Positions 13,879-25,345 of a stretch of DNA of 64,000 nt are shown here, piece after piece. The notes beneath the pieces were generated by a model. That model did no database searches. It saw nothing but the letters and a program-made list of their open reading frames with translations, and was not told the origin of the DNA. Made by a program: the position numbers and the translations under genes. Position 1 is the first letter of the stretch. The number at the start of each line of letters is the position of its first letter. The DNA lies in contig JAGFNK010000045.1 in assembly GCA_025769875.1 (NCBI GenBank), positions 120,262-184,261 on the forward strand, read 5' to 3'. Source of the DNA: Russula earlei (lineage: Eukaryota > Basidiomycota > Agaricomycetes > Russulales > Russulaceae).

Positions 13879-16720
13879 ATGTACTCATCTTATTATTCGC
13901 CATCGAGCTACATCGCTTTAATGGAGCAGTCCCGTAGCACCACGACACCAACGACCGCCTTGCCTACTCTTTCCCAAGCTTACTTTGACGAGCTCACTGC
14001 AAGTGTGCGCGGCGACGTTTACCGTCGTGGTGATAATCGGTATGTTACCCCGGCAGTCGTCGCGTGCCAATTGTTCTCACTCCTCTAACTTCGTTCAGGT
14101 TTCAAGAACACACACACCTGTTCAATGGCAACATTCTGAACATGTCACAGGCCGTTGTACTCCCTCTTGACGCACAGGATGTCTCAAAGTACGCAGCGTT
14201 ATTGCTCTACGGTCTTATCCCCGCCGACATGTTTGCAGGGTAATCATTTTCTGTAACAAGCACGGACTATCGCCATCTGTCAAGGCCGGCGGGTATGGTA
14301 CCGGTGGTTGGGCGATCAATGGCGACGTCGTCATCGACTTGTCTAAGATACAAGACATCGATATTGAGCCGCCGCAGCGAGGGGGTGAAGGGTACACTAG
14401 CCTGCGCGACACCGCCCTTTCCATTGACAAGGGCAAAGCTCGCGTTGGCGAACCGGTGCCTGACCTATCTGGTCCTGCCTCGCGGCAGAACCTTCTCGAA
14501 GGCGATGCCGAGCAAGGTGCGTTTGGCCGCGCCAACGACATACCAATCGCTTGGTTGTACGGTGCTGCATCCCCCGTTGTCGCAAACTTCCTACACGGGC
14601 CTGCGCTACCCCCTGATAATTTTGGTGAGGAGCCTCGCCGTCCCCCGGTCAGCCGCCCAGGGCTTAGCATCGACAATGGCACGCTTCTCGCTTCTACACC
14701 CCCCGCTGGCGAGTCAATCAACTCGCACACAGAGGACTCCTCCGTAAGCCTCATTCATGGTTCTGGAAGTCGCGACGGGACCAGCGTTGGGTCTTCCGCA
14801 CCTTCTCCCCATTTCACGACAACCTGGTCGACGCATGCCATGGCACCTGCGTCATCGAGCATGTCACCCTCACGGCAACCGGATTCGACCCTTTCGGCCT
14901 CAGCTGTGGGCTCACCATTCGCGTGGGCAGAACCTTTCGAGACTGCACCTTCGAGGCCCGACCCGTTCGCGTACATCGACAATGCAGAACCTCCCATGTT
15001 TGGAGTTTCACTAACATCCCCGCCCGCGTCGACTGCGACTGCTTGGGGTGCCGATGCGGCATTGTTGGCTCATCCGCTTTTTGCGGGAGATGTGCCATCG
15101 TATTTGACGAGGCCCGTGGCGCCGCACACCCATGCATATGTCTCATTTGGCGCGGGTGCACGGCAGAAGGACGTCGACCTCTTCACAGCGTCACACCCCC
15201 TAGACGGCGGTAGCGTGCCATATCACGTTCCATTGTGCGTGTACTTCTCTGACATCCTCCAGTCTCGTCGCATGCCGTCTGATTCTTTTTCTTTTCTCTC
15301 TCATCTTCTTTCCTTCTGCCGTGGGTTGATGTGATAGTTCGGCTCACCCCGTCGGCGCATCTGTGATGCTCCTCGGCGGATTCGGATTTTTGAGCCGGTT
15401 GCATGGCCTGAGTATTGATAATCTAGTGGAAGCGGAGGTAGTCCTAGCAGACGGATCAATCGTTTTTGTGAACGAGAAGGAGCACCCAGGTACGCTTGTC
15501 ATCCCGTCCTCCGCCGTGAACGGGGTGCTTGTACTGACTAGGAAAGTCGAGATCTCTGGTGGGGTTTGCGCGGTTGTGGTTCGGCGTTCTGCATTGCCAC
15601 TCGCTACAAAGCACGCGCATACCCCGTGCCTGTCGTCTTCGCAGGAAACCTGATCTAGTGCGTCTTAGCCATCTGTTTCTCAGATTTCGGACCTTTGACT
15701 TCCTTGTGAGAAGCCGGTTCCATCGAGCGACGGCGCCTTCACTCCTGCGGCACTTCCGTGATTGTGTCAAGGGCGCACCGCGCGAGCTTTACGCAAACGT
15801 GCTTCTTACCGCCGGCCCTGTAGACAAGGACTCGCTCGTCGTGATTCAGATGTGCTATGTCGGGCCGAAGGAGCAGGGTCTAGAGTACCTCCAAGCGCTC
15901 AGCTCATGGACCGGCGAACGCTGCCTGCTCAACGAGGTGCACGAGAAGACGTTCCTCAGTCAACAGGACAGTGTCGCGCAGGTCCTGCGCGGCAGGCGGG
16001 GAAACCAATGGTTTATTCGCTCTGCGCTCATCAGTTCCCTCCCAGATGAGGTGATCAATAAGACCGTGCTTGAGTTTGCGGACACTCCCGTCGGATGCAG
16101 TGAGTCTCCCTCACCCCCTTCAGTATCTTTCTCTCCTCACAAGCGCCTTGTAAAAAAAAATTAGCATGGCTCTTTGAACTCGCGGGAGGTGCCATCGCCG
16201 ATTACGAAGGGACGTGCGTTCCCAAGGCACAGCGCCAGGCTGCGTTCACCATCGCGGCCCTTCACCAGTGGGAAATGGGTGTCGACGACCCACGCTGCGT
16301 CTCTAGCGCCGAAGACGTAAGATCTCTCCACCATACCAGTTGGCACCTCACTGACGATGACGCGCTGCTTTTCATTCTCCCTCTACTTGACAAACAGTGG
16401 CTCCGAGAGACGATCAAGTCGGTAGCGTGCGGCGGTGCCTTCCCTTCGGTAAGGTTTCAATTCATGGTGTACATCAGAGATCTCATGTGTAGTGGTGCAA
16501 TGCACAGTTCCTTGGACGGCACGAGCTCCCCGCACGCGTGGCGGCCTCCTTCGGTGAGAACTGGGAGCGCCTCGTCTCACTCAAGAAGGATTACGATCCA
16601 AATTGTCTATTCAAGAATACGTTCTGGCCACTCGACAAGGATGGCCGCGAGATGGATCCAAGCGAGCACGAGCCGCCAGAACCGGAGTTTCGAGAAGTGT
16701 CACAGTCGAAGGATCTGTAA
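13879..16720 (+). CDS. FAD-linked oxidase, berberine-bridge/VAO type, with large Ser/Pro-rich insertion
   Basis: Nine exons: 13879-14039, 14099-14188, 14239-15234, 15338-15489, 15552-15657, 15714-16099, 16165-16316, 16398-16448 and 16508-16720. They sum to 2307 nt, 768 residues. The FAD-binding PP domain is visible as VSKVIIFCNKHGLSPSVKAG then GYGTGGWAI (residues about 82-110), GFGFLSRLHGLSIDNLVEAE (about 430-450) and LWWGLRGCGSAFCIATRY. The C-terminal berberine-bridge signature reads NWERLVSLKKDYDPNCLFKN. The usual RxGGHS histidine for covalent flavin is replaced by GGYGTGGW, so flavin may be bound differently. About 250 residues rich in Ser, Pro, Ala and Thr (roughly 130-385) split the FAD domain, making the protein far longer than the usual 450-550. 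The substrate cannot be told. No N-terminal signal peptide is obvious. Confidence 0.88.
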
Positions 16721-17742
16721 CCAATGGACCGAGCGCTGTGGTTTTTGCTTGTGCTGCTGTGTATGAGTATGAGATCTTGAACGAGGAAGTACCATTAGTC
16801 CCGTCATTAGTGATGGCCGGGCGGAGTGGTTAGTGTAGACACGAGAAGAATCACCGCGAGTGTCCATTGGATGGGGTGCTAACAACCTTGTAATTGGCTG
16901 TCCAGCATGGTAGCTATCGTAAGCTATAACAAGCCCTAGTTGATTTTGCGAACATCTTAGGGGTGTGCTCAAGCAGGGACATACAGGTGGATGCTAAAGG
17001 GATTATCACCCGCTGCCCAATGTCGCGCTCACACCCCACCAAGCTAGAAAAGAACCTAGCTGACCAGATATCATACTATCACTCATGGGGAACTCGCCAG
17101 TTATGGTGTGACACGGTATGGGTAACAGTTGATGTCTTTTCGCATGTTTTGTCACGCTCCAGAAAAGGCAAGTGCCCCACCAAGTTGGCTCTCAAGACAA
17201 TACACATGAAACTTCCAAAGGCAAACAGTCATGTATTCAAAGGTTAACTAGTTAGCCATGACAAATAATAATAAACCAAGCTACTGTTAAAGGCTGGGGG
17301 AACACATGCAGGTGCAGGGACACTCAGAATTCTGATAGAACTCAGGTTCTATTATTGTAGACTAGCCTACTCATAGGTACATGTTTATAGACCAAAGTTG
17401 AGTAGCTAAAAGAAAAGGAAAGAAAAACCTAGCCAGAGGTGGGTGAGCATGTGTGAAGGCCATTGTAATGGTGCAACATGTATTATGGGTAGGATGATGG
17501 AGGCAGGGTCAAGTGTGTAAGATTGTGTGCATGCTGGGTGTGCAGGCACTGTGGGAGCAGCTGCAGCACATGGAGCATCATCTCTGCTGTGTGTGCTGTG
17601 ATAATTCTGATTCCAAGAGGTCCACCAGAACAGTCATACCCTAGACCAGAGGTGAGAACATAAAAGAAAAGAAAAGAAGAAAGAAAGGAAAGGGAAAAGG
17701 AAAGAAAGTACCTGAAAGCCAGAATGCTGCTTGGTGATATTG
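16721..17742. other. Gene-to-transposon transition zone
   Basis: No gene or named repeat is recognised. Composition becomes AT-richer after about 16,900. A polypurine run of A and G lies at 17662-17709. An open frame at 16963-17247 has no support. Confidence 0.4.
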
Positions 17743-18106
17743 TGTTACAGTGTCACAGCCATTTGAGCATTAACTCTCATTCAAATGGGGCCAAGTCCCT
17801 GGACTTGGTTCAGTGGTTCAGTGGGGCCAGCTCAAGTGGGCTGGTTCAAAGGTTTAGCATCTCAAGAACAAGTCAAATTATGATTAGTCTGCAGACAGAG
17901 TTGATTTTCTGGTTGTCTCACAGAAGAGGAGGACAATGAGAGAGAGGCAGAGAAGGAAGAGGAACACAAGGGTTCCTTGTAGTGAACTCAAGCCAAGCAG
18001 AGTATAGGCCAGCACAAGTGACTTGTGATTGAGAGAGGATACAGGGCAAGGGATGCAACAGGAAATGAGACAAAGCTAAGCTTGGGGCATTTCCCAGCTT
18101 CTACAG
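17743..18106 (-). repeat. Truncated LTR, same family as the LTR at 46204-46810
   Basis: On the minus strand it reads as the 3' part of the 46204 LTR: the words around the CCCCAAGCTTAGCTTTGTC segment, the CTCTGTCTGCAGAC segment and the terminal ...TGTAACA all recur in order. It stops at 18106, where a different LTR begins, so the first 240 bp or so are missing. Confidence 0.75.
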
Positions 18107-19548
18107 TGTACTGAGTGGTTTGGGGTCCAGAAGATGCCAGAATGCCTGAACTATGGACTGCATTGTTTGCATCATGCATGTGTCAGATCTTGACTGTTTA
18201 TGTTCCTTGATATTGTGTTTGGAACACATTGATCATATCTTTCTGTTGAAGTGATACAGAAGGTCAAGACATGTACTGCTGATCACTAAGGACTCAGGAG
18301 CAGGTGGGCAAGGGTTGGAACAGATGGTACGCGGCGAAGGTGGTGTTGAACAAAAGGACGAGCCAAACGACGAGGAGGTACCAGATGGGGACTGGTAGGT
18401 GTTGCAAGAGACAGAGGTGAAGGCTAGAGGCCAGTGTAGCGAGGGGCTTTAAACAAGGCGGTCGTTAAAGAGTACCTTGGAGGTGAGGGGAATCTTTAGA
18501 CTGAGCGGTCGCAGGGGAGTACCCAGGAAGATGAGAGTATCACAAATGGACAGTCTGACGACTGCCATGCTTCATTGGGGCTTATATACAGTGTACAGGG
18601 TCGATTACAAAGGACTGGGACTATTCTAGACTCTTTGGTACCATCCAATAGGACTACAGAGGCATAAACTTGCTTGTGTCAAGTTTCAGGCTTACTGAGC
18701 GCATTACTGATCATTGTGGAGCGATGACATCATTATGATGTCACTGTGGAGTGCTTAGTGAGCCTATGAGGTCATTGTGGAGTCGCTCAGTCAGCCATGA
18801 TGTCATTGGAGCCTTGATGACGTCAGATGATTTATGCAATAGTTTCTAAGAGTTTGTGCTGCTGTTTCGGGTCCTTGGTGGCTGGGTGGCCATGTGGCTG
18901 CCACGCGATGATTACCCGATTAGGAAACGGGTGCCTGGTCGTGTTATAGTGCCTTTGCAATAGCGATATCTTGTACCGCAGGAGGGATAGCCCAGAAAAT
19001 GGAAGGGAGTTGGCAATGCAAAGTGAGAGAGGTCTCTCTTGAGTGAAATAGGACAATCTACGGCCAGGACCTGGCCTTGGTTTGTAACATGAGTTGCATT
19101 GCTTCTGTTCCAGATGTTCCTGTACTGCCACATATGTCATTTCCCTGATTGGGAAAGTACTTATGACACTGAGATTGCTACTAGGGAAGCACTTAATGCT
19201 TCCAGCACCAAGATTGTTTACACAGAAGCAATTATTGCTTCTATGAGCTGCCTTTGCTTCTTTAGCACCAACCAGTACTATAGTAGCACGAACCTTATCC
19301 CTGAGGGCTATATAAAGCCCCCAGTTTGTAGCAGTTGAGCCTTAAGCTTGACTTAGTTTGCCAATCCCAAACAGTTGACTCCTACCCTGTCTGCAGAGCC
19401 CCTCTCATCTTGTTGCCATACTCTAGAAGGAGCTAACACTCCTTCCCTCCACAAGTACTGCTTGCTTGACTCAAGCATATCTGCATTGGTAGGATGTGTT
19501 CATAGATGCAACCATTGATCTTATTTAAGGCACTTTGGAGCCTTAACA
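18107..19548 (+). repeat. LTR of the 43406 family, interrupted by another LTR
   Basis: It starts TGTACTGAGTGGTTTGGGGT and ends ...GGAGCCTTAACA, matching the solo LTR at 43406-44025 over its whole length except for the inserted 18263-19089. It contains TATATAAAG near 19310, a likely promoter. No flanking duplication is visible: the left flank is another LTR and the right flank a gypsy fragment, so this end of the region is rearranged. Confidence 0.75.
18263..19089 (-). repeat. LTR (gypsy A family) inserted in another LTR
   Basis: On the minus strand it begins TGTTACAAACCAAGGCCAGG and ends ...CATGTCTTGAC. It is the same sequence as the LTRs of the gypsy element at 21420-38898, about 827 bp. 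The host LTR resumes on both sides. The terminal base is changed and no 5-bp duplication can be recognised. Confidence 0.85.
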
Positions 19549-20445
19549 CCACCTGGACAGACCATCTGCTTTATTCATGGTTCCTGGGTGATGCATGATA
19601 GTGAAGTCAAAGTTGCTGAGAAGGAGTGCCCATCAGGCCTGTTGTTGAGTGAGTTTCTGTTTTGTCATAAAGTATGTCAAATTGTTGTGGTCCATCCATA
19701 GATCTACAGGGTGAGTAGCACCTTCAAGGTAGTGTCAGAAATGCCAGAGGGATGAGACAATTGTGAGGAGTTCTTTATTGTAATTTCATTGTGCATTGTC
19801 CAAGGATTTTGAGAAATAAGCTACCAGGTGATATCTGTTAAATTCATTGGGTTGTTCTAAAATTGAGCTGACTGCAAAGTCACTTGCATTGCAGATAAGT
19901 TGAAAGGGCTTGGTATGATCAGGTAACATGAGGACTGGGGCTGTGATAAATGCCTGGATTAATGTTCTAAATGCTTGTTCTTCATTGGCTTCCCATTTGT
20001 AGGGGTTTTCTAAGTTAAACAGGGGTCATGCTATCTGTGAGTATTGGTGGATAAATTGCCTATAAAAGTTGCCAAATCCCAAAAATGCTTGTACTTCTGT
20101 GACATTCATCAGGGTAGGCCATTTTGTAATGCCAATTAACTTGTCTCAGTCCATGGAAATTCATCTTTGGAAGATATTGATGCCAAGGTAACTGATAGAG
20201 GTCTGTTGGAAAGCACATTTCTCTGGTTTCAGATATAAGTCGTGGTCTTGGAGTGTCTTTAGGACTTTGTGCGTCCAGTCATCTAGATTGTTCAAGGTTT
20301 GTGCCATGATTAATATGTTGTCAAGATAGACTACCACATGTCCAGTGGCAATGTATTCTGCTAGGATAGTATTCATAAAGCATTGGAAAGTGGCTGGGGT
20401 GTTGCAAAGGCCAAATGTCATTATCAGGGGTTCAAAAAGTCCTAA
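19549..20445 (-). pseudogene. Gypsy pol fragment: reverse transcriptase to RNase H
   Basis: Minus-strand relic of the same family as the gypsy at 21420-38898. Read from 20442 downwards it gives LGLFEPLIMTFGLCNTPATF, then VVVYLDNILIMAQ, then the RNase H region ([19 protein letters not shown]). The catalytic YLDD is YLDN, so it could not polymerise. Many stops interrupt it. The upstream part of pol is absent because a Harbinger element begins at 20446, directly after TAA, and the other side of that insertion is not found in the window. Confidence 0.8.
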
Positions 20446-21419
20446 GGTCCCATACAGCAACCAAAATTTCTTGAAACTTGAACTTGGAACTTGAATTTTG
20501 GGATTAGCTGGGAGTGACAGGTGTGACAGGTGTGATGACAGTGACATGTCATATGATTAACTAATATCAGTTGATTTTGTCTGTTCACTGTAATTCACAT
20601 ATTTGCATATGTGCTGTCATTGTTGTTGTAATGACTGATGTGCCCAAAAATGTTTTATGCCCCTCCAAGTCATGGCCAATTTTTTACCCCCTGATTTCAA
20701 GTTGTCACCTGTCCATCCCCTGGTCAATGCTATGGCTGATTACCTTGATCAGGAGAGGCTGTATCTGCAGCAGGTACAATGGCAACACCAACAACTTCTA
20801 ATGATTTTATATTTTACAGGTTATGCCCATTATGACTTCCAGGCCATACTGTCAATACTCAAACCCCATTCTCCTCCTATTCCATATCACACCTCTGCCC
20901 TCACTGGTCTTGCCTGGGTCCATGAACTACTCACTGGCCACCCAGAATGCATTTGGAATGAACTTGGGGTCCATAAACATGTGTTTCACAAGCTCCAGCA
21001 GACTCTCCATGACTTTGTGTTGCATCATCTCACATGTCCAAATTGAAGAACAGGTTGCCATATTTCTCTATGTGGCTTCCACTGGGCTGTCATTCACAAA
21101 TATTGGAGAGCATTTTCAGCAGTCACCAAGCACGGTCTCAAAGTACGTATCCCATGGTTTCCTTCTATGTATCTTCTGATGGATATCCAGATATTTTAAA
21201 AAGATACTTGGAGTTTCCACAACCCCCCCTTTCTACACCACCTTTGTACAGCTTCCTGATGCCAATTCCCCTCCTCACTCCTTTATCCAAGGGAATCCCA
21301 AAATTTTTCCCTTTTTCAAGGATGCCCTGGGTGCTATCAACAGCACCCACATTGGTTGTTACTCCACTGCCACAGAGTGCAATGCAACAAGAGACTGCAA
21401 CAGTGTTCTCTCACAGAAC
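20446..21419 (+). pseudogene. Harbinger transposon, left end and N-terminal half of transposase
   Basis: The end starts GGTCCCATACAGCAACC directly after TAA and continues with a roughly 90-bp terminal repeat (TTGAAACTTGAACTTGGAAC, then GGGAGTGACAGGTGTGACAG) like that of the MITE at 32969. The transposase reads in shifted frames: HPECIWNELGVHKHVFHKL, then the helix-turn-helix segment EEQVAIFLYVASTGLSFTNI, then FFKDALGAINSTHIGCYS. In HARBI1-type DDE nucleases the last block is normally DGTHI. Here the first catalytic Asp is Asn. The frame breaks at SQNC, where a gypsy LTR begins, and resumes at 38899. It is a dead copy. Confidence 0.8.
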
Positions 21420-22246
21420 TGTTATGAACCAAGGCCAGGTCCTGGCCATAGATTGTCCTATTTCACTCAAGAGAGACCTCTCTCACTTCACATTGCCAAT
21501 TCCCTTCTGTTTCCTGGGCTATCCCTCCTGCGGTACAAGATATCGCTATTGCAAAGGCACTATAACATGACCAGGCACCCATTTCCTAATCAGGTAATCA
21601 TTGCGTGGCAGCCACATGGTCACCCAGCCACCAAGAACCCGAAACAGCGCCACAAACTCTTAGAAGCTTGTGCATAACTCATCTGATGTCATCAAGGCTC
21701 TAATGACATCATGGCTGACTGAGTGACTCCACAGTGACCTCATAGGCTCACTAAGCACTCCACAGTGACATCATAATGATGTCATCGCTCCACAATGATC
21801 AGTAATGCGCTCAGTAAGCCTGAAACTTGACACAAGCAAGTTTATGCCTCTGTAGTCCTATTGGATGGTACCAAAGGGTCTAGAATAGTTCCAGTTCTTT
21901 GTAATCAACCCTGTACACTGTATATAAGCCCCAATGAAGCATGGCAGTTGTCAGACTGTCCATTTGTGATACTCTCATCCTCCTGGGTACTCCCCTGCGA
22001 CCGCTCAGTCTAAAGCCTTCCTCGTCTTCAAGGTACTCTTAAACGACTGCCTTATTTAAAGTCCTTCATCATACTGGCCTCTGCCCTTTGCCTCTGTCTC
22101 CTGCAGCACGTACCAGTCCCTATCTGGTACCTTCTAGTCATTTGGCTCATCCTCCTGTTCAACGCTGCCTTCGCCACATACCGTCTGTTCCGACCCTTGC
22201 CCACCTGCTCCTGAGTCCTTAGTGATCAGCAGTACATGTCTTGACA
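21420..22246 (+). repeat. 5' LTR of gypsy A
   Basis: TGTTATGAACC...GTCTTGACA, 827 bp. A TATATAAG promoter block lies near 21920. At least five further copies or fragments of this LTR occur in the window (18263, 26172, 39718, 40491, 44766), besides the 3' LTR. Confidence 0.92.
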
Positions 22247-25200
22247 TCTGGACAGTCTCTCATCATTCCTGTATTGACCAGCCAACGCTCAAGTGTCTAC
22301 TCCCATCTCTCCCACTCTTGTCAATACCCCCCTGTGTCTTCCTTCACCTCTTCAACCAACTCCACGCACTGCCCTCCAACTCCTCACTGAAAGCTTTGAT
22401 CCCATCCATACTTCATCGCCCCTCAGTGTCATTGACTCCCCAGTAGTCCCACCAACCTCCCCTGTCACTGCCCAGCCTATTTCAGGTGACTTCATCCCTG
22501 TCAGTACCCCTCCTCCAGTACAGAACGAGCAACAGCAAGCAGACCATCCTCCCTTGCCTGAAGGCTTCCTTGATTGTCCCCCTTGTGCAATATTTTGGTT
22601 CCACCCTCACCAGTTCTTCGTCCTCCCCACCACTGGTCATTCCCACGAGCAGTGGTGACCCCTCCACGACTTAAACTACTAAGACCACCTATCACGCATC
22701 CCTACCACAGAGCAGTTAAGTCATTGCACCTTCACAGACACCTACACCACCGCCTTCTGTGCTTGCATTGTCCACACTTTTGCGGTGGAGCCCTCCAACA
22801 CTGCCCTTGCAGCGCAGTATAATCTCACCCCCTTTGGCATCTGTTCCTCTGTAGGAATACACACCCCGGATGCTGACTTCCCCCTTGGATGCCTCACCTA
22901 TGTTTTTAACACTTCTCTGTTCAGAAAGCTTCTTACTTTACCCCCTATTTACCGTCCTGCATACGAAGGCTCCTTTTGCTTATCTATTGTACACAACTTC
23001 TTGGACGGACATCTAGCCTTTGTGTATGGTTACTTACACTTTGAGGAAGGAAGTAACCGTGTAGCCTTGCGCCACTACTTGACCTATACAGTCGACACCA
23101 CACGTTTTAACCCTCTACTACTTCACTTCTGCTTCTTGCCTTGCGTCCCTGCCAACCCTCTCGAGTTAATTGAGAATTATTGTTTACAAACTATAGATCT
23201 TGCGCACAGTTCTTAAAAGTAAGAACCATCCTTGTAACGCTTCAATAAAGATTGAATAAAGTGCCTCCCTTCTTTTAACTAAAGTGCCTTGCGAATACAC
23301 CTTAGAAGAAGACGAAGAAGAAGATGCTATCACTTGACACGTCTTAAGCCTATATCATTATTGAACTTGGACCTCCGTCGCGTTCCCTGTCACCGCTTTA
23401 ACCAACTTACACGATGTACCAGAAATTGAACCACCTCACGAGGACTTCCCCCACCTTATTGCTAAAGAGTTCCTTGGAGTCTTGCCTTTTGGTCAACTCT
23501 TAAGCCACGATGAACATGCACTATACCTTGAAACCCTTAGTCGACTTCTGCCACCAGCATGACAACAACTATTATATTGGCATCTTGCTCAAGTAAAGAA
23601 CATCCAAGGACAACCAGTTGACTACCAATCCCTACACACCAGTGAATTAAACCTCTGGACCAGAGTCATTCAACCATGCCACCACATCATTATCCACTCC
23701 TTGAGAATGGGATATTGCTTATTCTACTTAGCTTGGACATATATCAGCTACTATCGGCTCACAGTCCAGTTCTACCATCTACGCCTTAACAGAATACAAA
23801 GGGAGGATTGATCTTATGTCCAACTCGCAGTTGTACCAGGAATGCACAATACCTTTGACTGGGAAACTAACTCCTGGTTATATGACACAGATTACAATCA
23901 ACCTTGGGCAATTACCAGCCCAGACACCTCATACTATATACCGGTCCCCCTACATATTATTCAGCCCCAGCAGTCCTTTAAGCCTCAAGCCTCGTCCCTC
24001 AACCCCTCATGCCAATTCAAACCACTATCCCAACCAGTCAGGAACATTGGTCCACCAGTACAGAAGATACTGAGACAGATCCGTGGATTACCCGGTGCAA
24101 CTGCAAGGCAGAGTATTGCATGTGTGGTTATCGACCAGACACACCTCCCACTCCTAATGGAATCACCTTGTGGACACCAGGTGATTATCACCTCCCAATT
24201 CAGTAGTCCTGGCTCCTCAACACAGAAGACGCGTACCATCTCAGTGACTGCCCTCTAGAGAAACAGTCCCCAACACAAGAGGATTCCTTGTTGAAAGACC
24301 ATTGCCTCCTACTCCCCCTGAGGCCTACATACCATTGTTTACCAGTCGTATTCCTACACTGGTCATACCTCCCCAGCCCTTTGCCTCACCTTTAGTTGAA
24401 TCCCCTGATAGTATTGACATTAGAAATACTGAACTACATTCTTATTTACCAGAACAATCCTTCTTAGCTCTAAACCTACCTACGCAATCAAAAAGAGAAC
24501 TACTTGAATTCAAGAGCTATTGTACACAGGCTTGGCATTTAAGGACAACACATTTTGTGGTGTATCAATATCCCACTAGAGAGATAAACAACTTTGCTAT
24601 CTCACCAGCAGAATTTGAAGGATACTTGTGGAAAGCTCAAGTAGTCTTAACCCAAAGTAGCATCACCGAAGAATACTCCCAAATCCACTTAAGAAGACAC
24701 CAAGGAAGACCTGATACCATTTGACTGAAACCAGCCTACACCATTGCATATCCTTGGAACAACGGCCATTGGACTATAACAGTCATCTAGACCTATGAGC
24801 ACTAGGAGAGACATCACTGACAAAGAAGAAAATCTAATCCCACTCCTATTTGAAGGCCTCAGTTACGACACTCAAGATCACTGTTACCAAGGAAATTCGC
24901 GGGTGCACCTATTATCAACTACAGAAATATTTCTGACACTTGGTTATACAAAGACGACAATGACAAAGTTACCACTGAACAACTTAAAGCAGCAGCCCCA
25001 GGAGTGGAAAACGTTCAAGAATTCAACCCCTACAATTTCACAGGTATCTTCCTAGATAAACCAGTCAAGTGGAGCCGTTCTATATGATATTGGGTTTACT
25101 ACAACAACAAAGAAGTCGACTTCATGGCTAGAGCAACACAAGAAGTTACCGCTGTTCTAGGCACTGCACCAAGCGTTTGAAGCGCTACTCCAGGACCCTC

Positions 25201-25345
25201 TACCTGATGAAATACTCAACAACCCACTCTGCATACAGTTAGCAACATACCACAAACAATCCCTTGAACACTCACTCCAACTAGAATCCAGTTACAAGGT
25301 CCAGCTCCACCAATTGTTACAGTTGCAACAACCCAGAACCCTACA
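22247..25345 (+). other. Long 5' internal region of gypsy A, unassigned
   Basis: About 3.1 kb separate the 5' LTR from recognisable gag. It holds broken plus-strand frames: a Pro/Ser/Thr-rich stretch near 22290-22560, a fairly long frame at 22785-23216 (LGCLTYVFNTSLFRKLLTLP), and others at 23842-24258 and 24302-24724. No known domain is recognised. Frames change often and stops are frequent, so any encoded protein has decayed. It may be a gag N-terminal extension or an extra ORF. Confidence 0.5.

Noticed and set aside
13346..13921. 191-codon frame upstream of the FAD oxidase
   Set aside because: It overlaps the true start in another frame, has no conserved motif and no splice continuation.
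18107..19548. Solo LTR with target duplication
   Set aside because: The flanks (TACAG and CCACC) do not match, so it cannot be called a simple insertion like the copy at 43406.
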